Source of the DNA: Chryseobacterium sp. Leaf180
GTDB taxonomy: Bacteria > Bacteroidota > Bacteroidia > Flavobacteriales > Weeksellaceae
DNA length: 64,000 nucleotides
Direction of reading: 5' to 3'
NCBI RefSeq assembly: GCF_001424585.1
Contig: NZ_LMPJ01000001.1
Span: forward strand, 154,442 to 218,441
Below are positions 9,293-19,293 of the stretch, piece after piece; position 1 is the stretch's first letter; the number at the start of each line of letters is the position of its first letter. Under the pieces are notes generated by a model. It was not told the origin of the DNA. It made no database searches and saw only the letters and a list, made by a program, of their open reading frames with translations. The position numbers and the translations under genes are program-made.

Positions 9293-11170
9293 ATGGCAGA
9301 GTTGATTTATAGTACAAAAGAAGTTTTTACAACATATTTGAAAGACCGTACATTTAAGATTCCTGAGTATCAAAGAGGTTACAAGTGGAGCGATAAACAA
9401 ATTGCGCAGTTGGTTTTAGATATACACGATTTCGATGCAACAGAAGATGAAAATCTCTTCTATTGCTTACAGAACATTACTTTATATCCATCTACAAAAA
9501 ATGAAAAAGTATTACACATTGTTGATGGTCAACAAAGACTTACAACCACTTATTTGCTATTTTGTTATTTAGGTTTGCACGAATATTTATCTAACAAATT
9601 CTTTTATGCTGTAAGAGCAAGCTCGGATAGGTTTATACAAGAAATACAGCTCAACAATCTTGACTTTTTAGTTGCAATAAAAACATCTGATACTTTTGAA
9701 AACTTTTGCGATCAACAACTCAATGAAGATTTTGACCATCAAGATATCTTTTATATGTATAGTGCAATTAAAACTTTTGATAATTTATTTTTAACAGCAG
9801 AATATAATATCCAAAAAGAACAATTCACAGAGAAATTGAAGCATAATGTAAAATTTATTGTGAATGAAATTCATTCTAATATAAAGGAGCAAGAGTTATT
9901 TATGAATCTTAATACTGGGAAAGTTCCTTTAGATGGTGCAGACTTGGTACGAGCAATTATCATAACGAGAGTTGCGAAGGAAGAAATGGTAAATTATCGA
10001 AATGATGTAATAAAAGACATCGTAAGACTCAATGAAAAAAGAACAAGAATTGGTTGGGAATTGGATCAGCTGAATCAATGGTGGTCTGAAGAGAAGGTGA
10101 AACACTACTTTAGCCCCTTTGTAAAAATAGAGACAGATCCGCAAGAAACCATTCAATTTGATGAAGAAATCAATCCAATCAACATCTTATATAAACTGTG
10201 GGTAGAAACCAAGGTGAAGCCTAAGGAAAAGTTACGTTTAAAATTATTTGAAAATGGAAACATTAGCTCTTTAGAACTATATAGAGAATTGATTTTTTTG
10301 AATAGAACTTTAAAAGATTGGTTCGAGGATAGAGAAATTTATCATTATCTGGGAATATTAGCTAATAATTCGCGAGGATTTGCTTTTCAAAAATATTATG
10401 AGCGTTGGCTTGAACCTGAAGAAACGAGGCAAAATTTCTTGATTGAATTAAAGAAAGATATTAAGCTGTTTATTTTTGGGCAAGAAGATAAAGACAAAAG
10501 TGGGTCGATCTATTGGCGAGAACATATAAAAAATTACGAAGGAGAAAATAAAACCAATTGGTATGATTTAAAAGAATTAGAAAAATTTCTGATATTAATT
10601 GATGTAATTGAGATTTCACAAAACCCATCAATTCCTTTTTTGTCGCCACTTCATTTTAAAAAGAACAACGAGGATAAAGAGCATATCTATCCGTGTACAC
10701 CTAAAAACATTAAAGAATTAGGTAAAAGCGACAATGATTTTGATGCAATTAATAATTTTTTAAAACAATCTAATCTTAATGATACAGCATTATTTCCCTT
10801 TAGTGAAAAACAATGGAAAACCAAATCTGATTTTGAAAAAGAAGATTTTTTAAAAGAATTAGAAAGTAAAATACATCAGCTTACACCCATTAATTCCTTA
10901 GGAAACCTTGTTTTATTGCATTATTCTATCAATAGAGGTTTTGGTAATGATTATTATATAGACAAAAGAGCTTCTGTTGTCAACAATGTTCAGAATGGAG
11001 AATATGTGAGACAACATACATTAAGTGTTTTTGTAAAAGGAAGGTCAAGTACCATCAATCTTAATAACTGGACTTTTGCTGATATTTGTGAGAACGCAGA
11101 TAGTATTGAAGAAAAAATTAGAGTGTTTTTTGATTTAAAAAAAATAGAGGATGAAGAACCAACAGCTTAA
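9293..11170 (+). CDS. DUF262/DUF1524 protein (GmrSD-like)
   Basis: About 625 residues. The N-terminal DUF262 half has IPEYQRGYKW near residue 22 and IVDGQQRLTT near 83, the ParB/Srx-like nucleotide-binding motif of the family. The C-terminal half has EHIYP near residue 463 and the INSLGNLVLL stretch near 530, marking the DUF1524 His-Me nuclease domain. GmrSD proteins of this build cut modified phage DNA (type IV restriction). I start at ATG 9293, two bases after the hsdS stop. Its placement between hsdS and hsdR suggests joint expression; related DUF262 (Rlo) genes are known inside some type I loci. Confidence 0.85.
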   Translation: MAELIYSTKEVFTTYLKDRTFKIPEYQRGYKWSDKQIAQLVLDIHDFDATEDENLFYCLQNITLYPSTKNEKVLHIVDGQQRLTTTYLLFCYLGLHEYLSNKFFYAVRASSDRFIQEIQLNNLDFLVAIKTSDTFENFCDQQLNEDFDHQDIFYMYSAIKTFDNLFLTAEYNIQKEQFTEKLKHNVKFIVNEIHSNIKEQELFMNLNTGKVPLDGADLVRAIIITRVAKEEMVNYRNDVIKDIVRLNEKRTRIGWELDQLNQWWSEEKVKHYFSPFVKIETDPQETIQFDEEINPINILYKLWVETKVKPKEKLRLKLFENGNISSLELYRELIFLNRTLKDWFEDREIYHYLGILANNSRGFAFQKYYERWLEPEETRQNFLIELKKDIKLFIFGQEDKDKSGSIYWREHIKNYEGENKTNWYDLKELEKFLILIDVIEISQNPSIPFLSPLHFKKNNEDKEHIYPCTPKNIKELGKSDNDFDAINNFLKQSNLNDTALFPFSEKQWKTKSDFEKEDFLKELESKIHQLTPINSLGNLVLLHYSINRGFGNDYYIDKRASVVNNVQNGEYVRQHTLSVFVKGRSSTINLNNWTFADICENADSIEEKIRVFFDLKKIEDEEPTA

Positions 11171-13304
11171 AGAGCAGAGTTTATTATATTTATTGTCACA
11201 AAACAATTTTATCGTTCCCGAAATTCAGAGAGAATATGTTTGGGGAAATAATAGTGATGTTCTTAATCGTTTTTTAGATTCTATAATTGATAAAATAGGT
11301 GAAACTTGTGATGATTGTGGAAATCCCAAAATGCAGTCGAAAATCAATGTTGGGTTTCTTTATACTTATAAACCAAGTTATATAAGTTACAGTTATGAAC
11401 GTTTTTTAGATGAAAATTTAATTGATGGACAACAGCGTTTTACTACTTTATTCCTGCTATTATTCTACACATCGTTAAAAGAAAATAGAATCGAAGATTT
11501 TACAGATGCAATTCGATACGATGAACTAAAAGAAATGGCATTTGACTATAAGGTCCGAAATTTAACTCATATTTTTTTGTTAGACCTAATTAGCAACGTT
11601 TCAACTTTAGAACAACTAAACCAAGTATTAGATTCAAAAACAACTTGGTTATTAAATGATTTTAATAAAGATGTTACAGTTTTATCAATGCTAAATGCTT
11701 TACGATTAATTGATAGTAAGTTTCAAACAAGAAAAGAAAAGTACTTTAGTTTTTTACTAAATAACATTAAATTTTATCATTTTAAGACAGAAGCCACCAA
11801 TCAAGGGGAGGAATTGTACATTACAATGAATGCAAGAGGAGAGGCATTATCTAAAAACGAAGAGAACAAAGCTGCTTTGATGTTTGATGAAATTTCTTTA
11901 TTCGAATTCGGTGCAAAATGGGAAGAATGGCAAGATTTCTTTTGGAAGAATAGAGACAAGACAAATCCTAAATCAAATGCAGATGTTGGATTTAATGAAT
12001 TTCTGAGGTGGATTCAAATTATTGAAATGACTTTAATTGATAAAGAAACCGATGCTAATGAAGATGAGAAAATTTCTGACGAATCGTTTGCGAAAAAAAT
12101 CATCACATTAATTCAAGGAGAACATATACAGTTAGATAAACAGTATTTCTCCATTGATAAAATTGAAAAGTATTTTAAGGCTGTTAAGTATATATTCGAA
12201 GATTATTATAATGATGTAAATTTTCAGGAAAAGTATGAAAATGTAAATTTTGATTTAATTAGAAAGCAATGGTTATGTCCTGCTGAAAAGACAATAAGCC
12301 AGATTGATGCATTTAGATTTTTGCCAGTTTTATACTATGTACTTAAACAAGACGCTGATAATAAACGAATAGAACCACAAAAACTATTTAGGTTAATTAA
12401 ATATTTAAATAATCTTAGAAAAGATAGAACAATTACAAAAACAATTAACAAGCAGGTAATTAACGCAATTAATTTAGTTGATATTTTGCTAAATCAAGAT
12501 TCGGATATTGCCAATGTTATAAAAATTGAGGATAAAGGAATATCAAAAACATTATTGACTTTTGAGGAAAGATGTAAGTTTAGTATCTATCTAAATTCTA
12601 AAAATCGTGAAGATGTTGAATCTGCTTTTTGGTTGGCAGAAGATCATAAGATACTCAATGGTAAAATTGGACCAATTCTACAAATAAGTTACTATGATTC
12701 TAAATCTTGTGAGAATTTTGAATATTCGAAAAATTTTAGTGAGTACTCTAGTAACGAATTTAATATCAATCATTTTAAAGAGCTACTTAGTAACTTTTTT
12801 AAATTGACTCAAGAAGATCAAAATCATTTGTCAGATAATATTTGGGCATCAATGCTTCTGACTCCTTATTATTCTTTGAAATATTATAACGAAAACCATA
12901 GTACTGTGAGTTGTTTAACTCCAGATGATTTTGAGTTATTAAGAAACAAATTGTTTTTATGCAAATTGTTTGAAATTTCAAAGTATGATTCTGCTAATAG
13001 TTATTTTCAAAATATTTTCGAATTATTAATATCAAATTATAGTTCATTAGAAAATCTTTCTGAAGAAATAGATTATAAACATCAAATTTATTTTTATTAT
13101 AGGTGCTTAAAACCTGAAAATAAATGGGATTTTGGAAAAGGGAAAAATTTTGGGGTCTATCTAAAACCGAAAAAACACACTTCTTTTTTTAATACAAATG
13201 TTAGATTTCAGCATTATCGTCTAAAATGGCAAGGTGCCGAATATAATTATTTTGATGATAACAAAAAGCATTTAAATAAATTCTACCAACCATTATTTAA
13301 CTAA
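11151..13304 (+). CDS. Second DUF262 protein, no nuclease motif seen
   Basis: 717 residues. DUF262 motifs IVPEIQREYVWG (near residue 20) and IDGQQRFTT (near 92) are clear, but no EHIYP-type HNH motif is visible in the C-terminal half, unlike the preceding paralogue. It begins inside the end of that gene (20-base overlap), a sign of translational coupling, and ends 4 bases before hsdR. The pair may work as a heteromeric GmrSD-like module with one catalytic and one sensing partner; this is inference. The long C-terminal region is very AT-rich and has no motif I recognise. Confidence 0.8.
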   Translation: MKNQQLKEQSLLYLLSQNNFIVPEIQREYVWGNNSDVLNRFLDSIIDKIGETCDDCGNPKMQSKINVGFLYTYKPSYISYSYERFLDENLIDGQQRFTTLFLLLFYTSLKENRIEDFTDAIRYDELKEMAFDYKVRNLTHIFLLDLISNVSTLEQLNQVLDSKTTWLLNDFNKDVTVLSMLNALRLIDSKFQTRKEKYFSFLLNNIKFYHFKTEATNQGEELYITMNARGEALSKNEENKAALMFDEISLFEFGAKWEEWQDFFWKNRDKTNPKSNADVGFNEFLRWIQIIEMTLIDKETDANEDEKISDESFAKKIITLIQGEHIQLDKQYFSIDKIEKYFKAVKYIFEDYYNDVNFQEKYENVNFDLIRKQWLCPAEKTISQIDAFRFLPVLYYVLKQDADNKRIEPQKLFRLIKYLNNLRKDRTITKTINKQVINAINLVDILLNQDSDIANVIKIEDKGISKTLLTFEERCKFSIYLNSKNREDVESAFWLAEDHKILNGKIGPILQISYYDSKSCENFEYSKNFSEYSSNEFNINHFKELLSNFFKLTQEDQNHLSDNIWASMLLTPYYSLKYYNENHSTVSCLTPDDFELLRNKLFLCKLFEISKYDSANSYFQNIFELLISNYSSLENLSEEIDYKHQIYFYYRCLKPENKWDFGKGKNFGVYLKPKKHTSFFNTNVRFQHYRLKWQGAEYNYFDDNKKHLNKFYQPLFN

Positions 13305-13308
13305 AATT

Positions 13309-16300
13309 ATGTCCTACGAATACTCCGAAGATCAACTCATAGAGCAAGCAACCGAAGACGTTCTCAAAGAATTGGGCTGGACTGTAATTACGGCTTGGCA
13401 AAATGAGACTTTTGGGGAAGATGGTTTGTTGGGACGAGATAATAAAACCGAAGTTGTTTTAGAGAAAGCATTGCGAAAAGCATTGCAAAAGTACAATCCA
13501 GATTTGCCCGAGTTGGCTTATACACGTGCGGTTGAAAAAATTGTACAGCACGAAGCGGGCAAAACCATTGCACAGGAAAACAAAGCCAAATATCTGTTGC
13601 TGAAAAATGGTGTTGAGGTTGCTTTTACCAATGACGAAGGCAAAACGATAAAGAAAACCTTGAGAATTTTTGATTATCAAAATTACGCCAACAACGATTT
13701 TCTGGCAGTAAGACAATTAGAAATTACTGGCGAATTGCACAACCGAAGACCCGATGTGATTGGATTTGTCAACGGAATTCCCTTAGTGTTTTTTGAACTG
13801 AAAGCACACGCCAATGATTTGAGATCGGCGTATGATGATAATTTGAAAGATTACAAAGACACGATACAACATCTGTTTTATCACAACGCATTTGTCATTC
13901 TTTCCAACGGGACGGATGCCAAAGTGGGAACAATAACCAGTCCGTACAAATATTTTCTGGATTGGAAAAGAATTACAGAAGATGAAGAAGGTATTGTAAG
14001 TTTAGATACAATGCTTCGTGGCGTTTGTTCGCCTCACAACTTAATGGATATTTTTGAAAACTTTTTGCTGTTTGACGAGAGCAACGGCAATATCGTAAAG
14101 TTGATGGCTAAAAACCACCAATTCATTGGTGTCAACAGAGTTTTAGATAATGTTGAGAATATAGAAGATCTTGAAGGAAAGTTAGGTGTTTATTGGCATA
14201 CACAAGGTTCGGGTAAAACCTATTCAATGGTTTTTCTCTGTGAAAAGATTCATCGTAAATTCGGCGGTTCCTATACATTTCTTATTGTTGTGGACCGTAC
14301 AGAATTAGAAAACCAGGCTTATGATACTTTTTCGGGAGTAGGAATTGTAAAGAATAAAAATGTAATTGCCGGCAAAAAGAAAGGCATTTCAGGAAGAGAA
14401 CATTTGCGCGAATTATTGAGTGAAAATCACCGATATGTTTTTTCATTAATTCACAAGTTCTCCATCGATCCTAATCTGGAAACGGAATATCCTTTAATTA
14501 CCGACAGAAAAAATATTATCGTTATTTCCGACGAAGCACACCGTACTCAAGGTGGAAAATATGCCAGAAATATGCGTTTCTTTGGTTTACCCAATGCTTC
14601 TTATTTAGGATTTACAGGAACACCAATCATCAAAGATGAAGAAGAGGTAACTAAGAATATTTTTGGTGAATATGTTTCCGTTTATGATTTTAAAAGAGCG
14701 ATTGAAGATGAAGCAACATTGCCATTAAAATATCTCAATCGTGGCGAACGTTTGAATATTGAAAATCCTGAATTAGATGAGCAAATGGCTGAAATTCTTG
14801 AGGCAGAAGATTTAGACGAAGATCAAAAAAAGAAATTGGCTTATCTGTTTAAAAAGGAATATCCAATCCTCACTTCAGAACATCGTTTGCGAGCCATTGC
14901 CAAAGATTTGGTTTGGCATTTCAATGAACGAGGTTATCAAGGTAAAGCAATGTTTGTAGCTTTAGACAAACCAACTGCAGTGCGTATGTATGATTATGTA
15001 ATGGAATATTTGCCGGAATATTTACTTGACTTACAAAATCAAATTAAGAAATCGAAGGATATTCAGGAAGAACAGGAAATGCAAAGAAAATACAATTTGG
15101 TTTCCTCCACAGAAGTTTGTGTCGTGATAAGTTCAGAGCAAAATGAAATGGATAAGTTCAGAAAAATGAACTTAGATATAGAGCCACATCGCAGAAGAAT
15201 GGTGGAACGTAATCTTGAAAAAGAATTCAAAGATGAAGATAAGTCGTTTCGTTTGGCAATAGTTTGTGCAATGTGGATTACAGGTTTTGATGCACCATCG
15301 GTTTCCACCGTTTATCTAGACAAACCTATTAAAGGTCATACTTTGATGCAAACCATTGCCCGTGCAAACAGGGTTTATGATGATGAAAAGGAAAATGGGC
15401 TGATTGTAGATTATGGAAATGTATATCAGCAATTAGAAAAAGCATATTCCGTTTATGGTGAAGGTTCCAAGGGCGCAGGCGCAGGAAACGATAAAGATGA
15501 TAAAAAGCCTTTCGAGCAATTGGAGTCAATGGCAACCGAAATCAAAGAAGCCATCGATGAGGTTATTTTAATGTTGAAAGATTTGGATTTTGATATACTG
15601 ACATTAATTGATGCTGTTCCGATGGGAAAAATTGCTGCTGTAAACAACGGAGCAAATGCTGTTTGCAGGAATGATGAAACCCGTGCAAAATTTGAAATTG
15701 CAGCCCGCAATGTGTTTCGCAAATACAAAGCTTTATTTCCAGAGAAGCAAGCAAAGAAATTTACCAAACAATACAATGCGATTGACGCTATTTACAATAA
15801 GCTCAATCAAAAAATCAAATCTGCAGATGTAACGGAAATTATCTCCAAATTACAAAGTGTAGTAAATAATTCTATAGTAATTGACAACGTTACGGCTGAA
15901 CCAAAAAATATCGAAATTGATTTATCAAAATTAAATTTCGAGGAATTAAGAAAGGCTTTTGAAAAAGTTCAACGCAAAAACGAATTGGTGTATGATTTAA
16001 ATAAAGCGGTTGAGCAGAAACTAGAACAGATGCTAAAAGAAAATCCTTTGCGTTTAGATTTTTATGAGCGGTACCAGGAAATTGTAGAAGCTTATAATAA
16101 TGGTAAAAGTGAAGTAGAATTGAAGCGGAGTTTTGATAATTTAACTGCGTTTATAGCAACTTTGTCACAAGAGGAAAAAAGAGCTTACACTGAAAATTTA
16201 GATCAACCAACCTTATCAATTTTTGATTTGCTTATTCAAAATAAAGATTTAACAAAATCAGAAAGAGAAGAAGTGAAAAATGTAGCTCAAAAAACATTAG

Positions 16301-16485
16301 AAACCCTTCAAAAAGAAAAGCTCAACATTCCCAATTGGAAAGAAAGTCGTGAATTAAAAGCTGGTGTAAAAACAGCTATTTACGATCAGCTGTTATGGCT
16401 ACCAGAACAAAAATATACAGACGAGGAAGTTAGTTTGAGAAGTATTGCGGTTTATCAGCATGTGTATTCTTATTCGTATCAGTAG
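13309..16485 (+). CDS. hsdR: Type I restriction endonuclease and translocase subunit, HsdR
   Basis: 1058 residues. The N-terminal nuclease shows the PD-(D/E)xK pattern RRPDVIGF followed by FFELKAH (around residues 146-165). Next come the SF2 motor motifs: Walker A TQGSGKT (near 299), Walker B DEAHRTQGG, motif III GFTGTPI, and motif VI TIARANRVY. The C-terminal helical region (about 800-1058) should dock to HsdM/HsdS. Full length with intact motifs, so the system is probably active. Base composition matches hsdM more than the two DUF262 genes between them. Confidence 0.95.
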   Translation: MSYEYSEDQLIEQATEDVLKELGWTVITAWQNETFGEDGLLGRDNKTEVVLEKALRKALQKYNPDLPELAYTRAVEKIVQHEAGKTIAQENKAKYLLLKNGVEVAFTNDEGKTIKKTLRIFDYQNYANNDFLAVRQLEITGELHNRRPDVIGFVNGIPLVFFELKAHANDLRSAYDDNLKDYKDTIQHLFYHNAFVILSNGTDAKVGTITSPYKYFLDWKRITEDEEGIVSLDTMLRGVCSPHNLMDIFENFLLFDESNGNIVKLMAKNHQFIGVNRVLDNVENIEDLEGKLGVYWHTQGSGKTYSMVFLCEKIHRKFGGSYTFLIVVDRTELENQAYDTFSGVGIVKNKNVIAGKKKGISGREHLRELLSENHRYVFSLIHKFSIDPNLETEYPLITDRKNIIVISDEAHRTQGGKYARNMRFFGLPNASYLGFTGTPIIKDEEEVTKNIFGEYVSVYDFKRAIEDEATLPLKYLNRGERLNIENPELDEQMAEILEAEDLDEDQKKKLAYLFKKEYPILTSEHRLRAIAKDLVWHFNERGYQGKAMFVALDKPTAVRMYDYVMEYLPEYLLDLQNQIKKSKDIQEEQEMQRKYNLVSSTEVCVVISSEQNEMDKFRKMNLDIEPHRRRMVERNLEKEFKDEDKSFRLAIVCAMWITGFDAPSVSTVYLDKPIKGHTLMQTIARANRVYDDEKENGLIVDYGNVYQQLEKAYSVYGEGSKGAGAGNDKDDKKPFEQLESMATEIKEAIDEVILMLKDLDFDILTLIDAVPMGKIAAVNNGANAVCRNDETRAKFEIAARNVFRKYKALFPEKQAKKFTKQYNAIDAIYNKLNQKIKSADVTEIISKLQSVVNNSIVIDNVTAEPKNIEIDLSKLNFEELRKAFEKVQRKNELVYDLNKAVEQKLEQMLKENPLRLDFYERYQEIVEAYNNGKSEVELKRSFDNLTAFIATLSQEEKRAYTENLDQPTLSIFDLLIQNKDLTKSEREEVKNVAQKTLETLQKEKLNIPNWKESRELKAGVKTAIYDQLLWLPEQKYTDEEVSLRSIAVYQHVYSYSYQ

Positions 16486-16524
16486 AAATGATTACCTCAG
16501 CTTGAAGGGACTAAATAAAAACAA

Positions 16525-19293
16525 ATGATTAATTATAATTTACTAATCGACCGGTATCTCGATATAGAAAATGTTATTGGTGATCCTCAAGAAGGATATA
16601 AATATGATGCCATCAACCATTTTCAAAGCAACTGGAGTATTGCTGAGGGAGATTTTCATCAGATGTTCAGAAACTCATTTGCCAGAAGAGAAAATCTTTT
16701 TTATCAGAATTCTTGGGGTTTTATAGACAAATGTGCCAAACATTTTCCTGAGATTACCAGATCAATGTTTATTGATCTATACGATGAAAATACAGACTTA
16801 GAAATTCGTATGAAAAATTTCCAGGATAAGGCTGAAGAACTTCGTGAACAACTTAAGGTGTTTCTGCAACAAGAGAAATTTAATGCTCAGCAGGACGAAA
16901 GAACCATCAGTGTCTATTTAAGCTTCCGTTATCCAGAGAAATATATTTTCTATATGTACAGTTTTTATTCAAAATTAAAAGCTGAATTTGACCTTGAAGG
17001 AAAAGTAGTAGAAAAAAATAATTATTTAGAGTTGATGACTCTTCTATCCGAATTCAAGACCGTGATTAGGGAAAGAGAAGATTTTATTGAAACTTACCGA
17101 CATTATTATCCCCAACCAGATTGGGATGATACGAATTTGATGATTCAGAATATCTTGTTTGTAGGCTACAGAGATGATTTCAGTGGGATTCACGATGGAA
17201 GCTTACTTCACTTTTCAACCAATGAATTAAAGAATTTTTATGGTTTTCTCAGCAGAATCATTGAGAAGTTTGATCTGAAAAAGAATGATGATCGTTTTGT
17301 ATTTAATCAATCTTCAAAGCAAATTAATTTTACTGTTGGACAAAAATACGTTTGGTGCCTTAAAGAAGAAAAAAAACAAAATAGATATCGAGCAATTTCC
17401 GACATTCAATTTGGAGATAATATTGAAGTTTTTGAATCTGAAAAAAACAGGTTTATTAATGACACAGATAATTATAATTCGATTATAAAAAATAGTGAAA
17501 ATATTTTAAAGTCAATAGAAGAAGAATTGCGAAAAACGAAGAAGTCAGGTTATTATAAATATAATAGTGCCTTTTTTGAGCGGATGGCTTTTGATGAAAA
17601 TTTTAGAACATTAATTTTTGAGACATTACCGGTAGAATCAGATGAGTACCACATATATAAATTAATTACAAACTTTACGGCCTGGCACGATGCCAATTAT
17701 TTAACCGGCGTACATGAAGTTGATATTATTACACTTAACGTTATGCTTTCGAGATTAATAAAGGATGAGGTTCTCAGTCTGCGAGAAATTATTGAGTGTA
17801 AACTTCCAACTATAAAATTAATAAAAACAAGTATGTCAGAATTTGATTATTCTATTCTGCCGCGTTTTGAAATTTACCTTAATGATCTTTTAGAAACCAA
17901 CGGTATGAAAAATATCCCTCTCAACCAAATCCTCTATGGTCCTCCCGGAACAGGTAAAACATACAATACTATTAATAAGGCTATCAGCATTGCCAATCCA
18001 GATTTTAATTTAAATCAAGACAGGGAAATCTTAAAGAAAGAATACGATCGTTTGGTAGAAGCGGAACAAATTGTGTTCACAACTTTCCATCAGAGTATGA
18101 GTTACGAAGATTTCGTTGAAGGTATAAAGCCCCAGATTGAAGAAGATTCGGACGGAAACAAAAATGTTATTTATGAAATTAAAGACGGGGTATTTAAATT
18201 AATCTCATCAAAAGCTCAGGAAAAAAGACTGGGTGAAGAAACCAGTTATCATCAGTTTACTTTTGAAGATGCGTGGGGTTCAATAGTTAATGAAGCCAGT
18301 ATCGGTTTAGATAACAACAATCCTCTTCAGCTAACAATTCAAACTCCAAATTTAGGTTTAAAAATAGTAGATGTTACGGAAAAAGGAAATTTAAAACTCA
18401 AACCTATGTATTCAGAAGAGGCAAAGGAATATATTGTTTCTTATTCCAGAACAAAATTACTGCAAGAAGCTTTTCCAGATTTGTCTGTGATTAAGAATAT
18501 TGATAAGGAGTTCAGAGCAGTTATTGGTGGTTCAAACTCTACAGCTTACTGGTCAGTCATCAACTACATCAACAATAAAATAAATTCCGAGAAAAACTCA
18601 ACAACGCAGGAAAAAGTTCTACCACCATTGCCTCATGTATTAATTATCGATGAGATCAACCGCGGAAATGTATCACAGATATTTGGTGAACTTATTACAC
18701 TAATTGAGGAAGGCAAACGGCTAGGAAATACCGAAGAATTACAGGTTATGTTGCCATACAGTAAATCAAAATTCGGAGTACCTTCAAATCTCTATATTAT
18801 CGGAACCATGAATACGGCAGACCGCAGTGTGGAAGCACTGGATACCGCACTCAGAAGACGCTTCAGTTTTGTGGAAATGATGCCGGATCTGAATGTGTTG
18901 AAAGATAAATCAGTAAATGGAATCGTACTGCGTTATCTGTTGGAAACAATCAACAGAAGAATAGAAGTGTTGTTGGGACGTGATCATACGATCGGCCACT
19001 CGTATTTTGTCAATGTAGAAAGTGAGCATGATCTTCGAAATACCTTCAAAAATAATATCATCCCATTACTGCAGGAATACTTTTACGGTGACTACGACAA
19101 AATAGGATTGATTTTAGGCAGTGGCTTTTTTGATGCTGCTGAAAAATATGATCAGAGTCTGTTCGCTGATTTCACGACTCAGAATCGGCCGGAACCGGGC
19201 AGTTTCAAACGCCTAAAAAGTATCGATGATATCTTTCCGATTACGGATGCACTCAATGTATTAATGAAAAAACCGTTGCTTACAAATGCGTAG
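16525..19293 (+). CDS. mcrB: McrB-like AAA+ GTPase of a modification-dependent restriction system
   Basis: 922 residues. The N-terminal half (about 1-465) is a specificity region of unknown target, rich in aromatic and acidic residues. The AAA+ motor has Walker A GPPGTGKT at about 472-479, Walker B LIIDEINRG, and the GTMNTADRSV sensor stretch with the ALRRRF arginine motif. McrB hydrolyses GTP to drive cleavage of methylated DNA by its partner McrC. It starts 39 bases after hsdR, so it may be read from the same transcript. The mcrC start lies inside its last codons. Confidence 0.92.
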   Translation: MINYNLLIDRYLDIENVIGDPQEGYKYDAINHFQSNWSIAEGDFHQMFRNSFARRENLFYQNSWGFIDKCAKHFPEITRSMFIDLYDENTDLEIRMKNFQDKAEELREQLKVFLQQEKFNAQQDERTISVYLSFRYPEKYIFYMYSFYSKLKAEFDLEGKVVEKNNYLELMTLLSEFKTVIREREDFIETYRHYYPQPDWDDTNLMIQNILFVGYRDDFSGIHDGSLLHFSTNELKNFYGFLSRIIEKFDLKKNDDRFVFNQSSKQINFTVGQKYVWCLKEEKKQNRYRAISDIQFGDNIEVFESEKNRFINDTDNYNSIIKNSENILKSIEEELRKTKKSGYYKYNSAFFERMAFDENFRTLIFETLPVESDEYHIYKLITNFTAWHDANYLTGVHEVDIITLNVMLSRLIKDEVLSLREIIECKLPTIKLIKTSMSEFDYSILPRFEIYLNDLLETNGMKNIPLNQILYGPPGTGKTYNTINKAISIANPDFNLNQDREILKKEYDRLVEAEQIVFTTFHQSMSYEDFVEGIKPQIEEDSDGNKNVIYEIKDGVFKLISSKAQEKRLGEETSYHQFTFEDAWGSIVNEASIGLDNNNPLQLTIQTPNLGLKIVDVTEKGNLKLKPMYSEEAKEYIVSYSRTKLLQEAFPDLSVIKNIDKEFRAVIGGSNSTAYWSVINYINNKINSEKNSTTQEKVLPPLPHVLIIDEINRGNVSQIFGELITLIEEGKRLGNTEELQVMLPYSKSKFGVPSNLYIIGTMNTADRSVEALDTALRRRFSFVEMMPDLNVLKDKSVNGIVLRYLLETINRRIEVLLGRDHTIGHSYFVNVESEHDLRNTFKNNIIPLLQEYFYGDYDKIGLILGSGFFDAAEKYDQSLFADFTTQNRPEPGSFKRLKSIDDIFPITDALNVLMKKPLLTNA

